DNA from: Aradus depressus
Taxonomy: Eukaryota; Arthropoda; Insecta; Hemiptera; Aradidae
NCBI GenBank assembly: GCA_963662175.1
Contig: OY759226.1
Coordinates: forward strand, 27,062,065 to 27,126,064
DNA length: 64,000 nucleotides
Reading direction: 5' to 3'
Shown here: in pieces, positions 11,521 to 21,919 of the stretch
Position numbering within the stretch: the first letter of the stretch is position 1
Layout of the letters: the number at the start of each line of letters is the position of its first letter
Position numbers and translations under genes: made by a program
Notes under the pieces: model-generated
Databases searched by the model: none
Told to the model about the DNA's origin: nothing
What the model saw: only the letters and a program-made list of their open reading frames with translations

Positions 11521-11896
11521 TGAAATAGGTTGTTTGATGAAACATTTTTTTTTTAATATCTTAAGGACGCTAACGCAGTATATGGCGCCATGATATATAT
11601 TCAAAATGAAAGATATTTGGAGAATTGCAAAAAAAAATTGCATTTTTAAATATTTACTGCAAAACGATAAGGAATGTTTTGAATATTTAGAATGTCTTAC
11701 GATAAATATTCTAATTTATTTTCAAATTTACAAGACCTTCAGAAAAACACCACCAAATTTCGTTGGGAAACAAACACCAATTTCTAGCATTTTTCAAGGG
11801 CCTTTGTCTGACTCATTTGTCTAAGTAACTAACAGGGAGGGGTTAGAAAACCGTTTTGTTCATTTTATTACTTTGATATGATTTAAATGTTAGATG

Positions 11897-12242
11897 GGTT
11901 AGGTTAGGTTTTATGACTCATGCCCGGGCTTTAACTACGAGGTCATATCGCCTACTACCAGAGTGCTCTATCGTCACTCTGGTGGACATGAGCCCGACTC
12001 GAACCGTGGGAGTCCTAAATTTTGTCTATCCTACATTTTTATTCCCCTAGGGCAGGGTTCTTAAACGAGTACCCGACATCGTACAGGCTCGGGATCATCG
12101 CTTAACGTCAAATCCGAAGGACGACGGGCTTAAGTTTATTTTACCTCCCAGATAAAATAAACTAAGGGCCTCGGTCGGGTTTCGAACCCACGATCTTGAG
12201 CTCAGAAGACAGGCACGCATACCACTGAGCTACCGGCGCCCT
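11897..12242 (-). repeat. SINE-A, full length with CCTAA tail
   Basis: Runs from GGGTTAGGTTAGGTTTTATG to CGGCGCCCTC. Imperfect flanking duplications (GTTAGATG / GTTAGTTG) are seen. Both Pol III boxes are intact on the minus strand. Confidence 0.92.
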
Positions 12243-12910
12243 CGTTAGTTGGGAAAAGTTAATTTGTTGATATAACCTTATCCTTGAAAACGTCATTTCT
12301 TCTTGTCGTATTTGACATATGGTATTTGGATTACGTAAATGTAAGAATACACCCAAGGAAAAATGTACTTGAAGAATATATATATAAATTATTTACAGAA
12401 AATAATTGAACAGTGTGGATGATTTATGACCAGGGCAGAATGACTTCTAATTTTAAATGCATTTCATAAAGTGCATATTCTTATGAAGAAGCAAGGCCAA
12501 CTATAAAAAAAAAAATTGCTCCTATTGCAAGCACTGACATTGAGCCCCTGTTTAAACGTCAGGATTTCTGAGGGATCAAAGAGTGAAAAAAATATTTTCT
12601 TTTACGCTGCGTTTAATGTTTTTGAATGTTTGTGTTTCGGCATTATTTTTTTAAATGTAAACATTTTATTGAACCATTTGTTTTTACAGTTTGTTTACCC
12701 TAAGTCGAACTTGTTTATTGACTCTTCTCTACATCTAATGTTTACTTAAGTTGGCTCTACCTAATCCGTCTATCTGACATCATCCTATCACCTCAGAGCG
12801 ACGCAGACGGCATCCCATCCTATACTTCATTATTTTCTCCATTTTATGAACTTTCATTTTCATTCTTATCCAAATCGTTATATTTTTCCCTATAACATTA
12901 AGTTTCGTTT
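12243..12910. other. no recognised feature
   Basis: AT-rich unique-looking sequence. The open frame at 12,516-12,749 has no known motif. Confidence 0.4.
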
Positions 12911-12913
12911 TTT

Positions 12914-13206
12914 TTGGGTTCGAAACCCGACTGAGGCCCTTAGTTTATTTTATCTGGGAGGTAAAATAAACTTAAGCACGCCGTCCTTCGGAGGGGATGT
13001 TAAGCGATGGTCCCGATCCTGTACGATATCAGGTATTCGTTAAAGACCCCTGCCCTAGGTGAATAAAAATTTAGGCAAAATTTAGGACTCTCACAGTAGA
13101 GTCGGGCTCATGTCCACCAGAGTGACGAAAGAGCGCTCTGGTAGATATGACGATATGACCTCGTAGTTAAAGCCCGGGCATGAGTCATAAAACCTAAGCT
13201 AACCTA
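12914..13206 (+). repeat. SINE-A, lacking the A-box end
   Basis: Starts at the B box (GGGTTCGAAACCCGACTG) after a T run. It is complete to ATGAGTCATAAAACCTAAGC. Confidence 0.9.
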
Positions 13207-13239
13207 TATATATTTTTTTATTGGCCTTATAATATACGT

Positions 13240-13430
13240 TGCGTATTAGTTATGTCTCTATAATGGTGTTATATTTAGTTGGTTAGTTATTTATACAACA
13301 TCCATGGCCCCGGTCGGGTGTTCTATCTACGAAATAAAACTCATTCACGGAAGGGATTCGAACCCTCAACCATGGAGAGACCATGCGACCAAAGCCCTAC
13401 GCTCTAGCTCGCACGGCCACCATGGCTCCC
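13240..13430 (-). repeat. SINE-B, tRNA-derived
   Basis: The minus strand has a long-variable-arm tRNA-like head: ATGGTGGCCGTGCGAGCTAG (A-box region) and GGGTTCGAATCCC (B box), then a non-tRNA body with ATATAACACCATTATAGAG near its end. A second copy with the same layout is on the plus strand at 39,150-39,785. It is not a functional tRNA, because the head runs straight into the SINE body. Confidence 0.75.
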
Positions 13431-13890
13431 GATTTTTGATTTTCAAATTTAATCAATCTTATTATTTACACTTTATTGTATTCTCCAATATATTGTAATG
13501 GTCCTCCAAAGTACCTCCGGAGGAACCACCTGGTTAATTGGCAAATAATATTTGGATTCCATTTTGGTCTATTCAAAGAAATTTTATCGATATGTCATCT
13601 TAAAGATCGATGAAGCATCATCGACATGACATTTTTAACATTGATCATTTGTTGTCAACGCATGTTGCTATCTTGTCTGAATGCCATGAATTAAAAGTAA
13701 CAATTTTTTTTTTAAACTGTTCTTGTCTACAGCAAGATTTTTTTTTTTTATATAAATGGCATCAAAAATTCCAGACGTGAAACAGGTTAATGAAATATAC
13801 ATTGCAACCTAGATATGTTGGTTATTACATAAGTTATAGTATGAACCAGACGGTGTGCAATCCTGGACAATATTTCTATATTGGACTGTG
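13431..13890. other. no recognised feature
   Basis: AT-rich sequence without known repeats or coding signals. Confidence 0.4.
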
Positions 13891-14036
13891 GGGGGGGGGG
13901 GGGGGGGGGGGGGCAGCTGGTACCATCTGGTGATAAAATATCACATCACAGCTACCTGATATCACAGGATGAAGTGCCAATATTATAATACAGGTCTGAA
14001 ACCTGATTGGCTAAGTGTTGTAATGTGATAATATCA
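13891..14036 (+). repeat. partial palindromic MITE behind a poly-G tract
   Basis: A run of about 22 G residues (13,891-13,913) leads into CAGCTGGTACCATCTGGTGA and a GATAAAATATCACATCACAG core, the same core as the element at 14,436-14,596. SINE-A sequence follows directly. Confidence 0.5.
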
Positions 14037-14106
14037 CACGAAAGAGCGCTCTGGAAGTAGGCGATATGACCTTGAAGTTAAAACCCGGACATGAGTCACA
14101 ATAACT
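14037..14106 (+). repeat. SINE-A 3' end
   Basis: Plus strand: CGAAAGAGCGCTCTGGAAG to GAGTCACAATAACTAA. Confidence 0.7.
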
Positions 14107-14435
14107 AATTTAATTATATGACCATTTACTTGTTTTTTTTCAAGAATTTTTTGTTTATTTATTATACATTTATTTAAATAAAAATGACACTAATAATAAC
14201 TGTATTAAAAGGTTATATTCTAGTCCGACAGACGGTCAAATGACCATTGTCTAATTAAGTTTATTTTTCTGTATATAATATATTTTTTTATATAAATATA
14301 TATCTACCTCTATCAACACTTTCATTTCACTCCTTATCGTTTACCATAACTCAACTCTTGCAAAAAGAGACATTCAATGATAGAACAAACTCCTTTCTCG
14401 TTGTGTTATTGAAGGTACAGTCAGGTCAAATCAAC

Positions 14436-14596
14436 AGGTGATATTTACTCCCCCCCTTTATCGCCTTATACTCGTGTGTCCAGTTTACCTGCATAATATC
14501 AGCAAGTGATAAAATATCACATCAGAGTGATAATATCAAACTGGAGTATCAGACGATAATGGTGGGGGGATGGGGTAAATATCACCTGGTGATGTA
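14436..14596. repeat. palindromic MITE
   Basis: Arms CAGGTGATATTTACTCCCCC and GGGGGGATGGGGTAAATATC are inverted, and the centre carries the self-complementary GTGATAAAATATCAC. The inner arms also pair imperfectly (CCAGTTT near 14,480 with AAACTGG near 14,540). Confidence 0.7.
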
Positions 14597-14599
14597 GCC

Positions 14600-15330
14600 T
14601 GTCTCCTAATCTACTGTACCCCTCATCTTCAAGCCGCGCTATCTCCACGATTAACCCCGCCTTACCAGTTTTTTTACAAAATGCGTTTCAAAAATTACAC
14701 ATTTCTTAAAAATATTTACTTTTTATACCATATAAAAGTGAGACGCATTTTTCAAATTTGGCTTTTATTTATGTACAAAAATGGCGTCCCAAAAAATGTT
14801 AAATTATTATCACGAGATAAGTCGGGCAGGTCAAAAAATACAAGTTAAAACCAAGTGAAATGTTTTAATTATTCTTACAAGCTAAATTAATAAAAAAATT
14901 ATTAACTAAATTAATTAAAATATAAATTGGGTGTGGTATGTTTTGAAGCACGGTGGCACACACAGTGCGACCTGACAATCGGCGCAGAAGTATCGCGATT
15001 CTCGCCGAATGAGTTTACCACGATGGTCTCGTTGTTTACTGCATACTGCACATGTCCAAGTAGGATTCGATTTTTTTTTTTTCGATAGAAGGAATTACTT
15101 CTGCAAAATGTCTCTGTCATTCTCAGGAGGTGTTCTGTTCACCGCCCTCTGTCGGCAATAGACTGTACTAGAAGCGCTATATGTGTCATTGTGAAGAACT
15201 ATAACAAACAAAAACGGGATAGTACCCCAAAATAAAAAAAAATTAGGCAGAGTTAACTCAAGATTCAAATTTGCAAAACCCGAGATATCTCGTGATAATA
15301 CGTCAGGGGGCTGAGCTAAGTGCTTACATA
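14600..15330. other. no recognised feature
   Basis: It has a loose inverted repeat (ACAAAATGCGTTTCAAAAAT with AGTGAGACGCATTTTTC, 14,678-14,755). Overlapping minus-strand frames at 14,911-15,460 lack motifs. Confidence 0.35.
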
Positions 15331-15334
15331 TACT

Positions 15335-15470
15335 TGAGAGAGTGGCCCGGTGGTGCTGTTGCTTGCCCCCTGACCTGCCTGTTCGTTGGGTGCCCTGGGT
15401 CCCGTACTTCGTCTCACATCGCATACCGGTTACTATGTGGTGAACGAGATTAAAAACCACGAAATAGTCA
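15335..15470 (+). repeat. possible tRNA-derived repeat head
   Basis: GTGGCCCGGTGGTGCTGTTG resembles an A box and GGGTCCCGTAC a weak B box about 50 bp later. No second copy is seen in the window, so this is tentative. Confidence 0.2.
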
Positions 15471-16192
15471 AATTTTCATGACTCAAGGAAGGAGCATACG
15501 TACAAACCATAATTGAGAAAATTATAATTGTTAATTGATGAAATATATGATATAACAAATTAAGTCAACTCATAAGCGTTTGACCTAAAAACACTTCTCT
15601 TTAATATATTTATATATTTTTTAAACAAAAAATATTCTGCGATTGGTTTTGTTTTACTAAGGCAGTAGGTTATAGGGTTTGGTGACCTGTAAGACAGGTA
15701 TCTGTAGCAGTCAATCCTGTTTTTTAAATAGTTCCTTCTTTATATAAAAATAAATATTAAAGTCAAGAAATTACACAAAGATTCCTCAAACATAAACCTA
15801 TATTCCATTGACTTTTGGGCATATCAAAAAAAAAAAAAAAAAAAAAAAATCTTCGACTATGCCCCTGACTTCAGGAACATCAAAATATAATAAAAAGGTT
15901 ACAATTAATATTCAAACTAGGGCAGAAAATTCTCATTGGAATACCAGAAGGGTGCGGGGGTGCATATGACCAGAGAGAGACTTTGATAGTCGCAAGCGTC
16001 CAGCAATTATTTCTTTGAAATCGTCCAAACCTGTTTCCGATTGATTTACTCAATCGATTACAAGTAAAAAAAATGTGATTAATTCAACATTAATTCCTAC
16101 ATCTGTCTACTATCTTAGATTTTACATTTTGCAACACAACATTTTGCTTAACGAAAATTCAAAAAAATAAAACCAGATGAACCAGACATTTA
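15471..16192. other. AT-rich gap
   Basis: No gene. A poly-A tract lies at about 15,825-15,849. The remaining sequence has no recognised family. Confidence 0.4.
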
Positions 16193-16856
16193 GATCTTCG
16201 CAGGGGTGTAGCCAGGAAGGGCAGGAGAGGCGCGTGCCCCCCCTGGCCAGAGCGAAAAACCAAGATAAAAATTAAATAAACTAAAAAAATAGTTTTTATT
16301 AAAAATGGATTGCTTGCAAGTTACCAATAGGATCTTCAAATTTCATGTGCGTCTGATTCCTAAATCAGCAATCAGCTGTTACATAAATGTACATGTACAA
16401 AACAAGTCATATTACATTTATTTAAATATACATGAATTCCATCATTTCATTTCCTCTCTCAAAATCGTCATTTATGTTATACTTTATACTCTTAAAGCCG
16501 ATATTACAGGAGCAGTAAAAATGCAAAGAGCAGCAGCAGCATATGCACGCTATTGGCTGTGAGACATTTAATTCTAAAAGCACAGAAACCACAGTGTGCA
16601 TTTCCTGCTGCAGTGCTTTGCATTTTTGCTGCTCATGCAAAGTCAACTTAAGTATTACAGTCAGTGGTGACCTCAGGGGGAGCTTCTAGAGGTCCGAGTC
16701 TCCCAATTTAATAACAAAAAGGCTGCAACGCTAACCACCGAAACTGCGGGCTGTGCGCCCGGGGGTCTATACCTCCCACCCTCGTAGCCTAACTTTGCCC
16801 CCCCCCCCCCCCCCCCCCCCCCTGGCCAAAATCCTTGCTACTCCCCTGGATCTTCG
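16193..16856. mobile_element. 648-bp hAT-like MITE with 8-bp TSD
   Basis: The element spans 16,201-16,848 and is flanked by a perfect GATCTTCG duplication (16,193-16,200 and 16,849-16,856). It starts CAGGGGTGTAGCCAGG and ends in CTACTCCCCTG, giving short CAGGGG-type ends. The 8-bp duplication and CAGGG terminus are hAT hallmarks. The interior contains an inverted AGCAGTAAAAATGC / GCATTTTTGCTGC stem and a C run (16,799-16,822). There is no transposase. A second inverted copy is at 30,363-30,957. Confidence 0.85.
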
Positions 16857-17016
16857 TACAGTTTTCAAAATAAAAATAGGTTGACTTTTACAAGTCAAAA
16901 AGAAGGGGGGGAGAGGATTCTCAAAAAAACTATTATCTTTTTTGCGTTAAGCGTGAAGTTGTAAAAACGCGGAGCCAAGAATAAGAGAGCTACGTCTTTG
17001 TCTAGTCCAAGTATGC

Positions 17017-17284
17017 ACATTCGGTAGGTATATATGCTTCAGTCAGACACCATGATAGTGTACCATACGTAAAGATGAAACATATTTTTTGGTTTGTTTT
17101 AATAAAAAAAAGTCGAAGAAGATATATAAGATACTGGCCGTCCGTGTTGCACCGATTCAGTGCATTTTCTGAAAAAACAAATTCGGTAGGTAAATATGCT
17201 TCAGACACCATGATAGTGTAACATATGTAAAGATGAAACATATTTTTTGGTTTGTGTTAATAAAAAAAAGTCGAGGAAGATATA
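17017..17284. repeat. ~163-bp tandem repeat, units 1 and 2
   Basis: Units start at ACATTCGGTAGGTA (about 17,017) and at AAATTCGGTAGGTA (about 17,180) and share GACACCATGATAGTGTA and GTAAAGATGAAACATATTTT. A third, diverged unit continues at 21,182-21,340 on the far side of the mariner-like element, so the array was split by that insertion. Confidence 0.75.
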
Positions 17285-17767
17285 CAGGCTGTTCATTTTA
17301 TCTTGACCCAGGTAAATAACTCGAAAAATAATGATTTTCTCAAAAAAAGATTGAGACAAAAAATGTAGAGTAGAATTGACCGCATTATTTGCTGTAATTT
17401 AATTTTTTTTTAATGAAAATTTTAACGTTTTTTATGAATTTAAAACAAAAAAATTTTTTTTGACTGTCAACCTATTTTTTTTTTTTGCATATTTATATTC
17501 CTCAGAAAAAATTAAGGGGAAGTTAAATGAGACATTTTTTTGTTAGACCAATATTAAAGCTAATAAATGCATTTTATTTTAGAAATGTTCTAACTGATGT
17601 CAGTGTGTGCCAGACCTGGACCCGTGCGGATCTACAACCTCAAGCCTACTCACCATTAGTCGTATTTATATCTATTTTTTTTCTTATTTTCTATATAGTT
17701 ATTTCGTAATTTTTTTGGTTTCTTGCAATACTACTGTAGTTTCTGGTTGTTATTAATTTGGAATGAC

Positions 17768-18190
17768 TTCTGAATGTGATGGGAGGGATATCCCCCCCCG
17801 ACACTGGTAAGAGTGATGAAGTGGAGAGTGTAAGTTTGGAAAGAAGTGAAAAACAGATGAATAAAGATGATATTAGTAAACATTTTAACCCCTTTGGTTA
17901 TATTCTGTCAGTGGGCGCAGGAACGAGTTCAAGTTAATTGTGATTTTTTTCGGTTCACAATGTTTTCAGACGAATCAACTTTCACCAATATTGGATTAGT
18001 AAATAGCCGTAATATGCATTACTGGAGTACAGAAAATCCTCGCTGGTTTCGTCAAATGAATAAACAATATCCATAGCCAGTTAATGTATGGGCTGGAATC
18101 TTGAATAACAAAGTAATTGGTCCCTTTTTTATCGACGGAAATTTAAATGGTCAGAAATATCTAGACTTTTTTAATAGGGAATTACCCTGA
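17768..18190 (+). pseudogene. Tc1/mariner-like transposase remnant
   Basis: The plus strand reads ERVQVNCDFFRFTMFSDEST, then TNIGLVNSRNMHYWSTENPR, a stop, and PVNVWAGILNNKVIGPFFID followed by GNLNGQKYLDFFNRELP. The F(S/T)DE(S/A)xF and (V)WxGI..(I)GP(F/Y)F..G.(L)NG..Y(L)..L patterns are catalytic-domain hallmarks of mariner-type transposases: the first D in FSDES and the second-domain NVWAGI block. Internal stops and frameshifts make it non-functional. The region between the start-like MTSE and the core looks deleted. The inverted right arm preserves an open N-terminal start on the minus strand at about 18,479 (MTSESDGRDIPPDTGK). Confidence 0.75.
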
Positions 18191-18351
18191 GCAATTTTTC
18201 GGAACAACTTCGATAAATGTATTGAAGTTGAAGGACATCGGTGGTTATTTATTTATTTTTTTACTTTAGCGTTGAGTCATTAGCCACTTCTTCAAAAATA
18301 AACATTTATATACGAAATGAATCAATATTTTATGAACAGTACCAACCAAAG

Positions 18352-18479
18352 GCGTTAAAATGTTTACTAATATCATCTTTATTTATCTGTTTTTTACTTC
18401 TTTCCAAACTTACACTCTCCATTTCATCACTCTTACCAGTGTCCGGAGGGATATCCCTCCCATCACTTTCAGAAGTCAT
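18352..18479 (-). pseudogene. inverted copy of the mariner-like transposase N-terminus
   Basis: From an ATG on the minus strand at 18,479 the frame reads MTSESDGRDIPPDTGKSDEM, then ESVSLERSKKQINKDDISKH. The left arm encodes the same start but with frame-breaking changes (17,764 onward). After about 40 residues the frame degenerates. It is part of the right arm of the fold-back element, and shows which arm is closer to the parental coding sequence. Confidence 0.6.
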
Positions 18480-18574
18480 TCCAAATTAATAACAACCAGA
18501 AACTACAGTAGTATTGCAAGAAACCAAAAAAAATTACGAAATAACTATATAGAAAATAAGAAAAAAAATATATA

Positions 18575-20776
18575 ACAACAACAACACACTTTATTTGGAC
18601 CAGAACATCTTGGTTCTTCACACAAAGTATAAAATGGAAAATATAAAATGAAATTAATTAATAATAATGTCTTGGTATAATCTTGATTTGAGCCTTCTGT
18701 GGAGAGTAGGCTGGCCAAGATTGTAGTGGGCTGCTCCAGAACACAGGCCTAGTCTTCCGTGGTAGTTATCTACTAAGGACATTTAATAGGCTGCGACCCG
18801 AGGAACTCCCAGTTCCTCATGGAGTTGGCTGTTTCGGATAAACCATGGTGCATTCAGAGACACACGAAGAATTTTGTTCTGAAATGTTTGTAGTCGTGTT
18901 GTGAGTGAAGGACTGGCGCCATGCCATATTGGACAGGCGTATGTTAACAATGGGAGAAGTAACGCTTTGTACAGGAGCAGTGTGCAAGTGTGTTTGAGGG
19001 GTGTGTTGCGGTTAATGAGTGGTTAGAGATGTTTTAAACGGGTGTATGCTTGTGTAAGTTTTGTGTTGATGTGAAGTTTCCATGTGAGCCGTGTGTCTAA
19101 GAATACACCAAGGTACCGGACAGCCTGATCTTTAGGGTTCCATGGAATGGGAAGTCCGTCAACCCGCAGCCTATTCTGGTCCTCTGTAAAAAATCGGCGA
19201 AGGGCAAAAATCTTCGCTTCTGTTTTACTGGCGTTCAACTGAAGCTTCCATCGAGCGAACCAGCTGGAGACGTGGTTGAGAGAAGTTTGTAACATGTCAA
19301 CTGCTGTCTGGAGGTCTTCATGTTGACACATAAGTAGTGTGTCGTCTGCGTATAGTGCTAGAGTGGTATTACATGGCTCGGGGATGTCGCAGCAGTATAA
19401 GCTGAAGAGGAGGGGACTGAGGATAGCTCCCTGTGGCACTCCCGCCAGAATACTACGCTTGGAGCTGAGGATGTTGTTGACCCGCACTTGAAACGTCCTG
19501 TTCTCCAAAAAGGAATCAACGATATTTTCCAAGTACTGTGGAGCCCATGTCTTCCTCAGCTTATAGCGGAGACCTTCATGCCACACCGAGTCGAACGCGG
19601 AAGCTACATCTAAAAAGACAGAGGTTGTATATGTCTTCTGTTCGAAACCATTCACAATCTTTTCCGAGACCCTCTGTAGCTGGTGCACAGATGAATGATT
19701 ATGTTTGAAACCAAACTGGTGAGCTGGAACAATTTCTGCGCTTTCCAGATGAGAACCCAGTCTTCTCAATATTAGTCGTTCGAAGATCTTCGACAACGAG
19801 TTCAGAAGGCTTATAGGCCGATAGCTGTCCGGCTCTTGCTTGGGCTTACCATGTTTATGGAAGACGATTACAACCGCGTTTTTCCAATTTCGAGGAAAAT
19901 AGCTGCATCGCAGGCATGCGTTGAACAGACCGGTTAGAAAGGCTATACTCTTGGGTGGCAGCTTCTTCAGCACTATGTTCGGAATGAGATCCTCACCGGG
20001 GGCCTTGTTGTTTGCTAAGTTTGTTATTAATGTTGTGATTTCTGAGGGAGTGGTGAACTTGATGAAATTTTCAACAGTTTGTGTCGGTATGGATAGATAT
20101 GTGTGTACTGTGGTGTTCATGTCTGTGTTAGCAGTGTCGTGTGTGCGGTACTTTTGTTCGAGGTGTGTTGCCAGGATTTCGCATTTGTCTTCGTCGCTCG
20201 TCACTGTGTGATGTCCGTCTGTCAGTGGGGGCAAGGATGTGTTTTGTCTCAAAATTCGTCGGGTTTCTTTCCAGAGACTACTATCGCCGGGGGTCATGTC
20301 GGTCAAGTAAGCCCTGTACTTACAAATTCTGTGGTTGTCGAGCTCCCATCTCACCCGACGGGTCAAGCGATTGAAGTCTCTTTTATCTACATCACTTCTT
20401 GTTCTTTGCCAGCGTTTGCGAGCCGTGTTTTTTTCGTGAATTAGTGCTAGGATTTGAGTGGGAATGGAGTCATGTATATGTGGTCGTCTGTCTTTGAAGT
20501 GGTGATATGTAGCATTGTGAACAGATGTGTAAAGAGTTTGTGTGAATGTCTGTATTGCCCAGTCTATGTCGTCTGTGTGATTGTAGTAGATTGGAATTTC
20601 AAGAGTTTGATCCATTTCCCACTGAAGAGACAATTTGTTTACGTGTTTAAACAAACAAAAGTTCACAAAAACGTTAAATAAAACATTGAATTAGCAAATT
20701 TCCTAGCATCCTTAAACGTTCTGCTCAACATAGGGGACGTGACATCACCCAACACTCCTGCCAACTCCTGGAGTTG
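18575..20776 (-). mobile_element. jockey-like LINE, 5'-truncated, nested in mariner arm
   Basis: Minus-strand non-LTR element of about 2.2 kb. The 3' end is a (GTT)n tail at 18,575-18,590, and the flanks share an A-rich TATATA duplication of about 14 bp (18,561-18,574 and 20,777-20,791). It carries the reverse transcriptase ORF (19,023-20,666) and its C-terminal extension (to 18,783), but no endonuclease region, so the copy is 5'-truncated. The mariner arm continues without loss on either side. Confidence 0.85.
18783..20666 (-). pseudogene. non-LTR reverse transcriptase ORF2 with one internal stop
   Basis: A 547-residue frame ends at a TAA at 19,023-19,025. The same frame continues another ~79 codons to 18,783 (PLINRNTPLKHTCTLLLYKA, then WHGASPSLTTRLQTFQNKIL), so a single stop interrupts an otherwise intact C-terminus. 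Reverse transcriptase landmarks: NNKAPGEDLIPN at residues 219-230, SYRPISLLNSLSKIFE at 281-296, HQFGF at 316-320, VFLDVASAFDSVW at 350-362 (catalytic Asp), AGVPQGAILSPLLF at 408-421, YADD at 439-442 (catalytic Asp pair) and LNASKTEAKIF near 477-487. The order and the GVPQG..LSPLLF / YADD forms fit the jockey group. It first acquires a frame at a non-ATG codon and is preceded by stops, consistent with 5' truncation. It is not expected to be active, although divergence is low. Confidence 0.9.
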
Positions 20777-21181
20777 AAAAAAAAATATATATATGAATAC
20801 GACTTATGGTGAGTAGGCTTGAGGTTGTAGATCCGCACGGGTCCAGGTCTGCCACACACTGACATCAGTTAGAACATTTCTAAAATAAAATGCATTTATT
20901 AGCTTTAATATTGGTCTAACAAAAAAATGTTTCATTTCAACTTCCCCTTCATTTTTCCTTAGGAATCTAAATATGCAAAAAAAAAAAAAATAGGTTGACA
21001 GTCAAAAAAAAGTTTTTGTTTTTAATTCATAAAAAACGTTAAAATTTTTCATTTGTTTAAAAATTAGATTACTGCAAATAATGCGGTCAATTCTACTCTA
21101 CATTTTTTGTTTCTAGCTCTTTTTGAGAAAATCATTATTTTTTCAGTTATTTACCTTGGTCAAGATAAAATGAACACCCTG

Positions 21182-21340
21182 TATAAGATACTGGCCGTCC
21201 ATGTTGCACTGATTCAGTTCATTTTCTGAAAAAACACATTCGGTAGGTAAATATTCTTCACTCAGACATCATGATAGTGTAACATATGTAAAGATATTTT
21301 GATTCTAACAAAAAATAAATTAGAAAGATATATAATATAA
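21182..21340. repeat. ~163-bp tandem repeat, third unit
   Basis: TATAAGATACTGGCCGTCCA continues the array interrupted at 17,284, with AAACACATTCGGTAGGTAAA and GATAGTGTAACATATGTAAA. It fades into unrelated AT-rich DNA near 21,300. Confidence 0.7.
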
Positions 21341-21356
21341 TATATATATATTATAT

Positions 21357-21503
21357 CAGTTACCGTGTTCACAGGCACACATTTTGTATTTTCATTTATG
21401 GAATCTGGAGGCTGGAAAATTCCGTTGAAAATTCTGCATGGAATTTTTGACCGATTACATAACTTCCCCTATATTTTGTATGGCTGGGGAAGTAAAAATA
21501 ATC
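21357..21503 (+). repeat. family B 3' end
   Basis: Forward B 3' segment: TGTTCACAGGCACACATTTTG, GGAATCTGGAGG, GACCGATTACATAACTTCCC and the terminal palindrome ending GGCTGGGGAAGT. Confidence 0.75.
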
Positions 21504-21917
21504 TCCCGACTAATGATGAGATTTATATCACTTGTGATTGTACACAATGACACAGCAGTGGAGGCAGACCTGTAGACCTATCCAACAGACAGACATGTGA
21601 GTGTGGCACTGTCTCATGTATCCCTCTATTATGTATGTCAAGATCCTTCTTGGTTGCTCAACGTCTTCTGCTCCTGTTACTCTCCACCAAACATACATTT
21701 ATTTATTTTTTGGGTCTTTCAGAAATGTTACAAGAGAACAATTTGCTTATAATCACCCAAAAGAAAGAAAAGAAAAAAAACTCGGGCGTCGCGTTATAAA
21801 ATTTCCGTGCTGGAACAATAAAACTAATTTTTGGACCAACATCCGAATTTTTTAACATTAAAATTTTTTTCAGAATTATTTTTGAGATGTGTATAAACAT
21901 TTATATATTTTTAAAAG
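21504..21917. other. no recognised feature
   Basis: No known repeat or gene. Two overlapping frames at 21,601-21,900 are without motifs. Confidence 0.4.
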
Positions 21918-21919
21918 TA

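Larger units (their letters stand above)
17285..21181. mobile_element. Tc1/mariner-like fold-back element carrying a nested LINE
   Basis: Ends are CAGGCTGTTCATTTTATC (17,285) and, inverted, GATAAAATGAACACCCTG (21,181). The flanking target dinucleotide is TA on both sides, as expected for Tc1/mariner. The left arm (17,285 to about 17,885) is repeated in reverse at 18,352-18,575 plus 20,777-21,181, so the element has long inverted arms of about 600 bp. Between the arms is a transposase remnant (17,905-18,190). The right arm is split by the LINE at 18,575-20,776. Without the LINE the element would be about 1.7 kb. Confidence 0.85.

Noticed and set aside
11897..11915. Telomeric repeat or interstitial telomere
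   Set aside because: Only two or three TTAGG units, always at the tail of SINE-A, so it belongs to the SINE.
15095..15460. 121-codon minus frame with Cys and Arg-rich residues
   Set aside because: It overlaps a weak tRNA-like repeat and has no recognisable domain; composition is mixed from several repeats.
19921..20681. Plus-strand frames over the LINE
   Set aside because: They are antisense shadows of the reverse transcriptase frame and share no motif.
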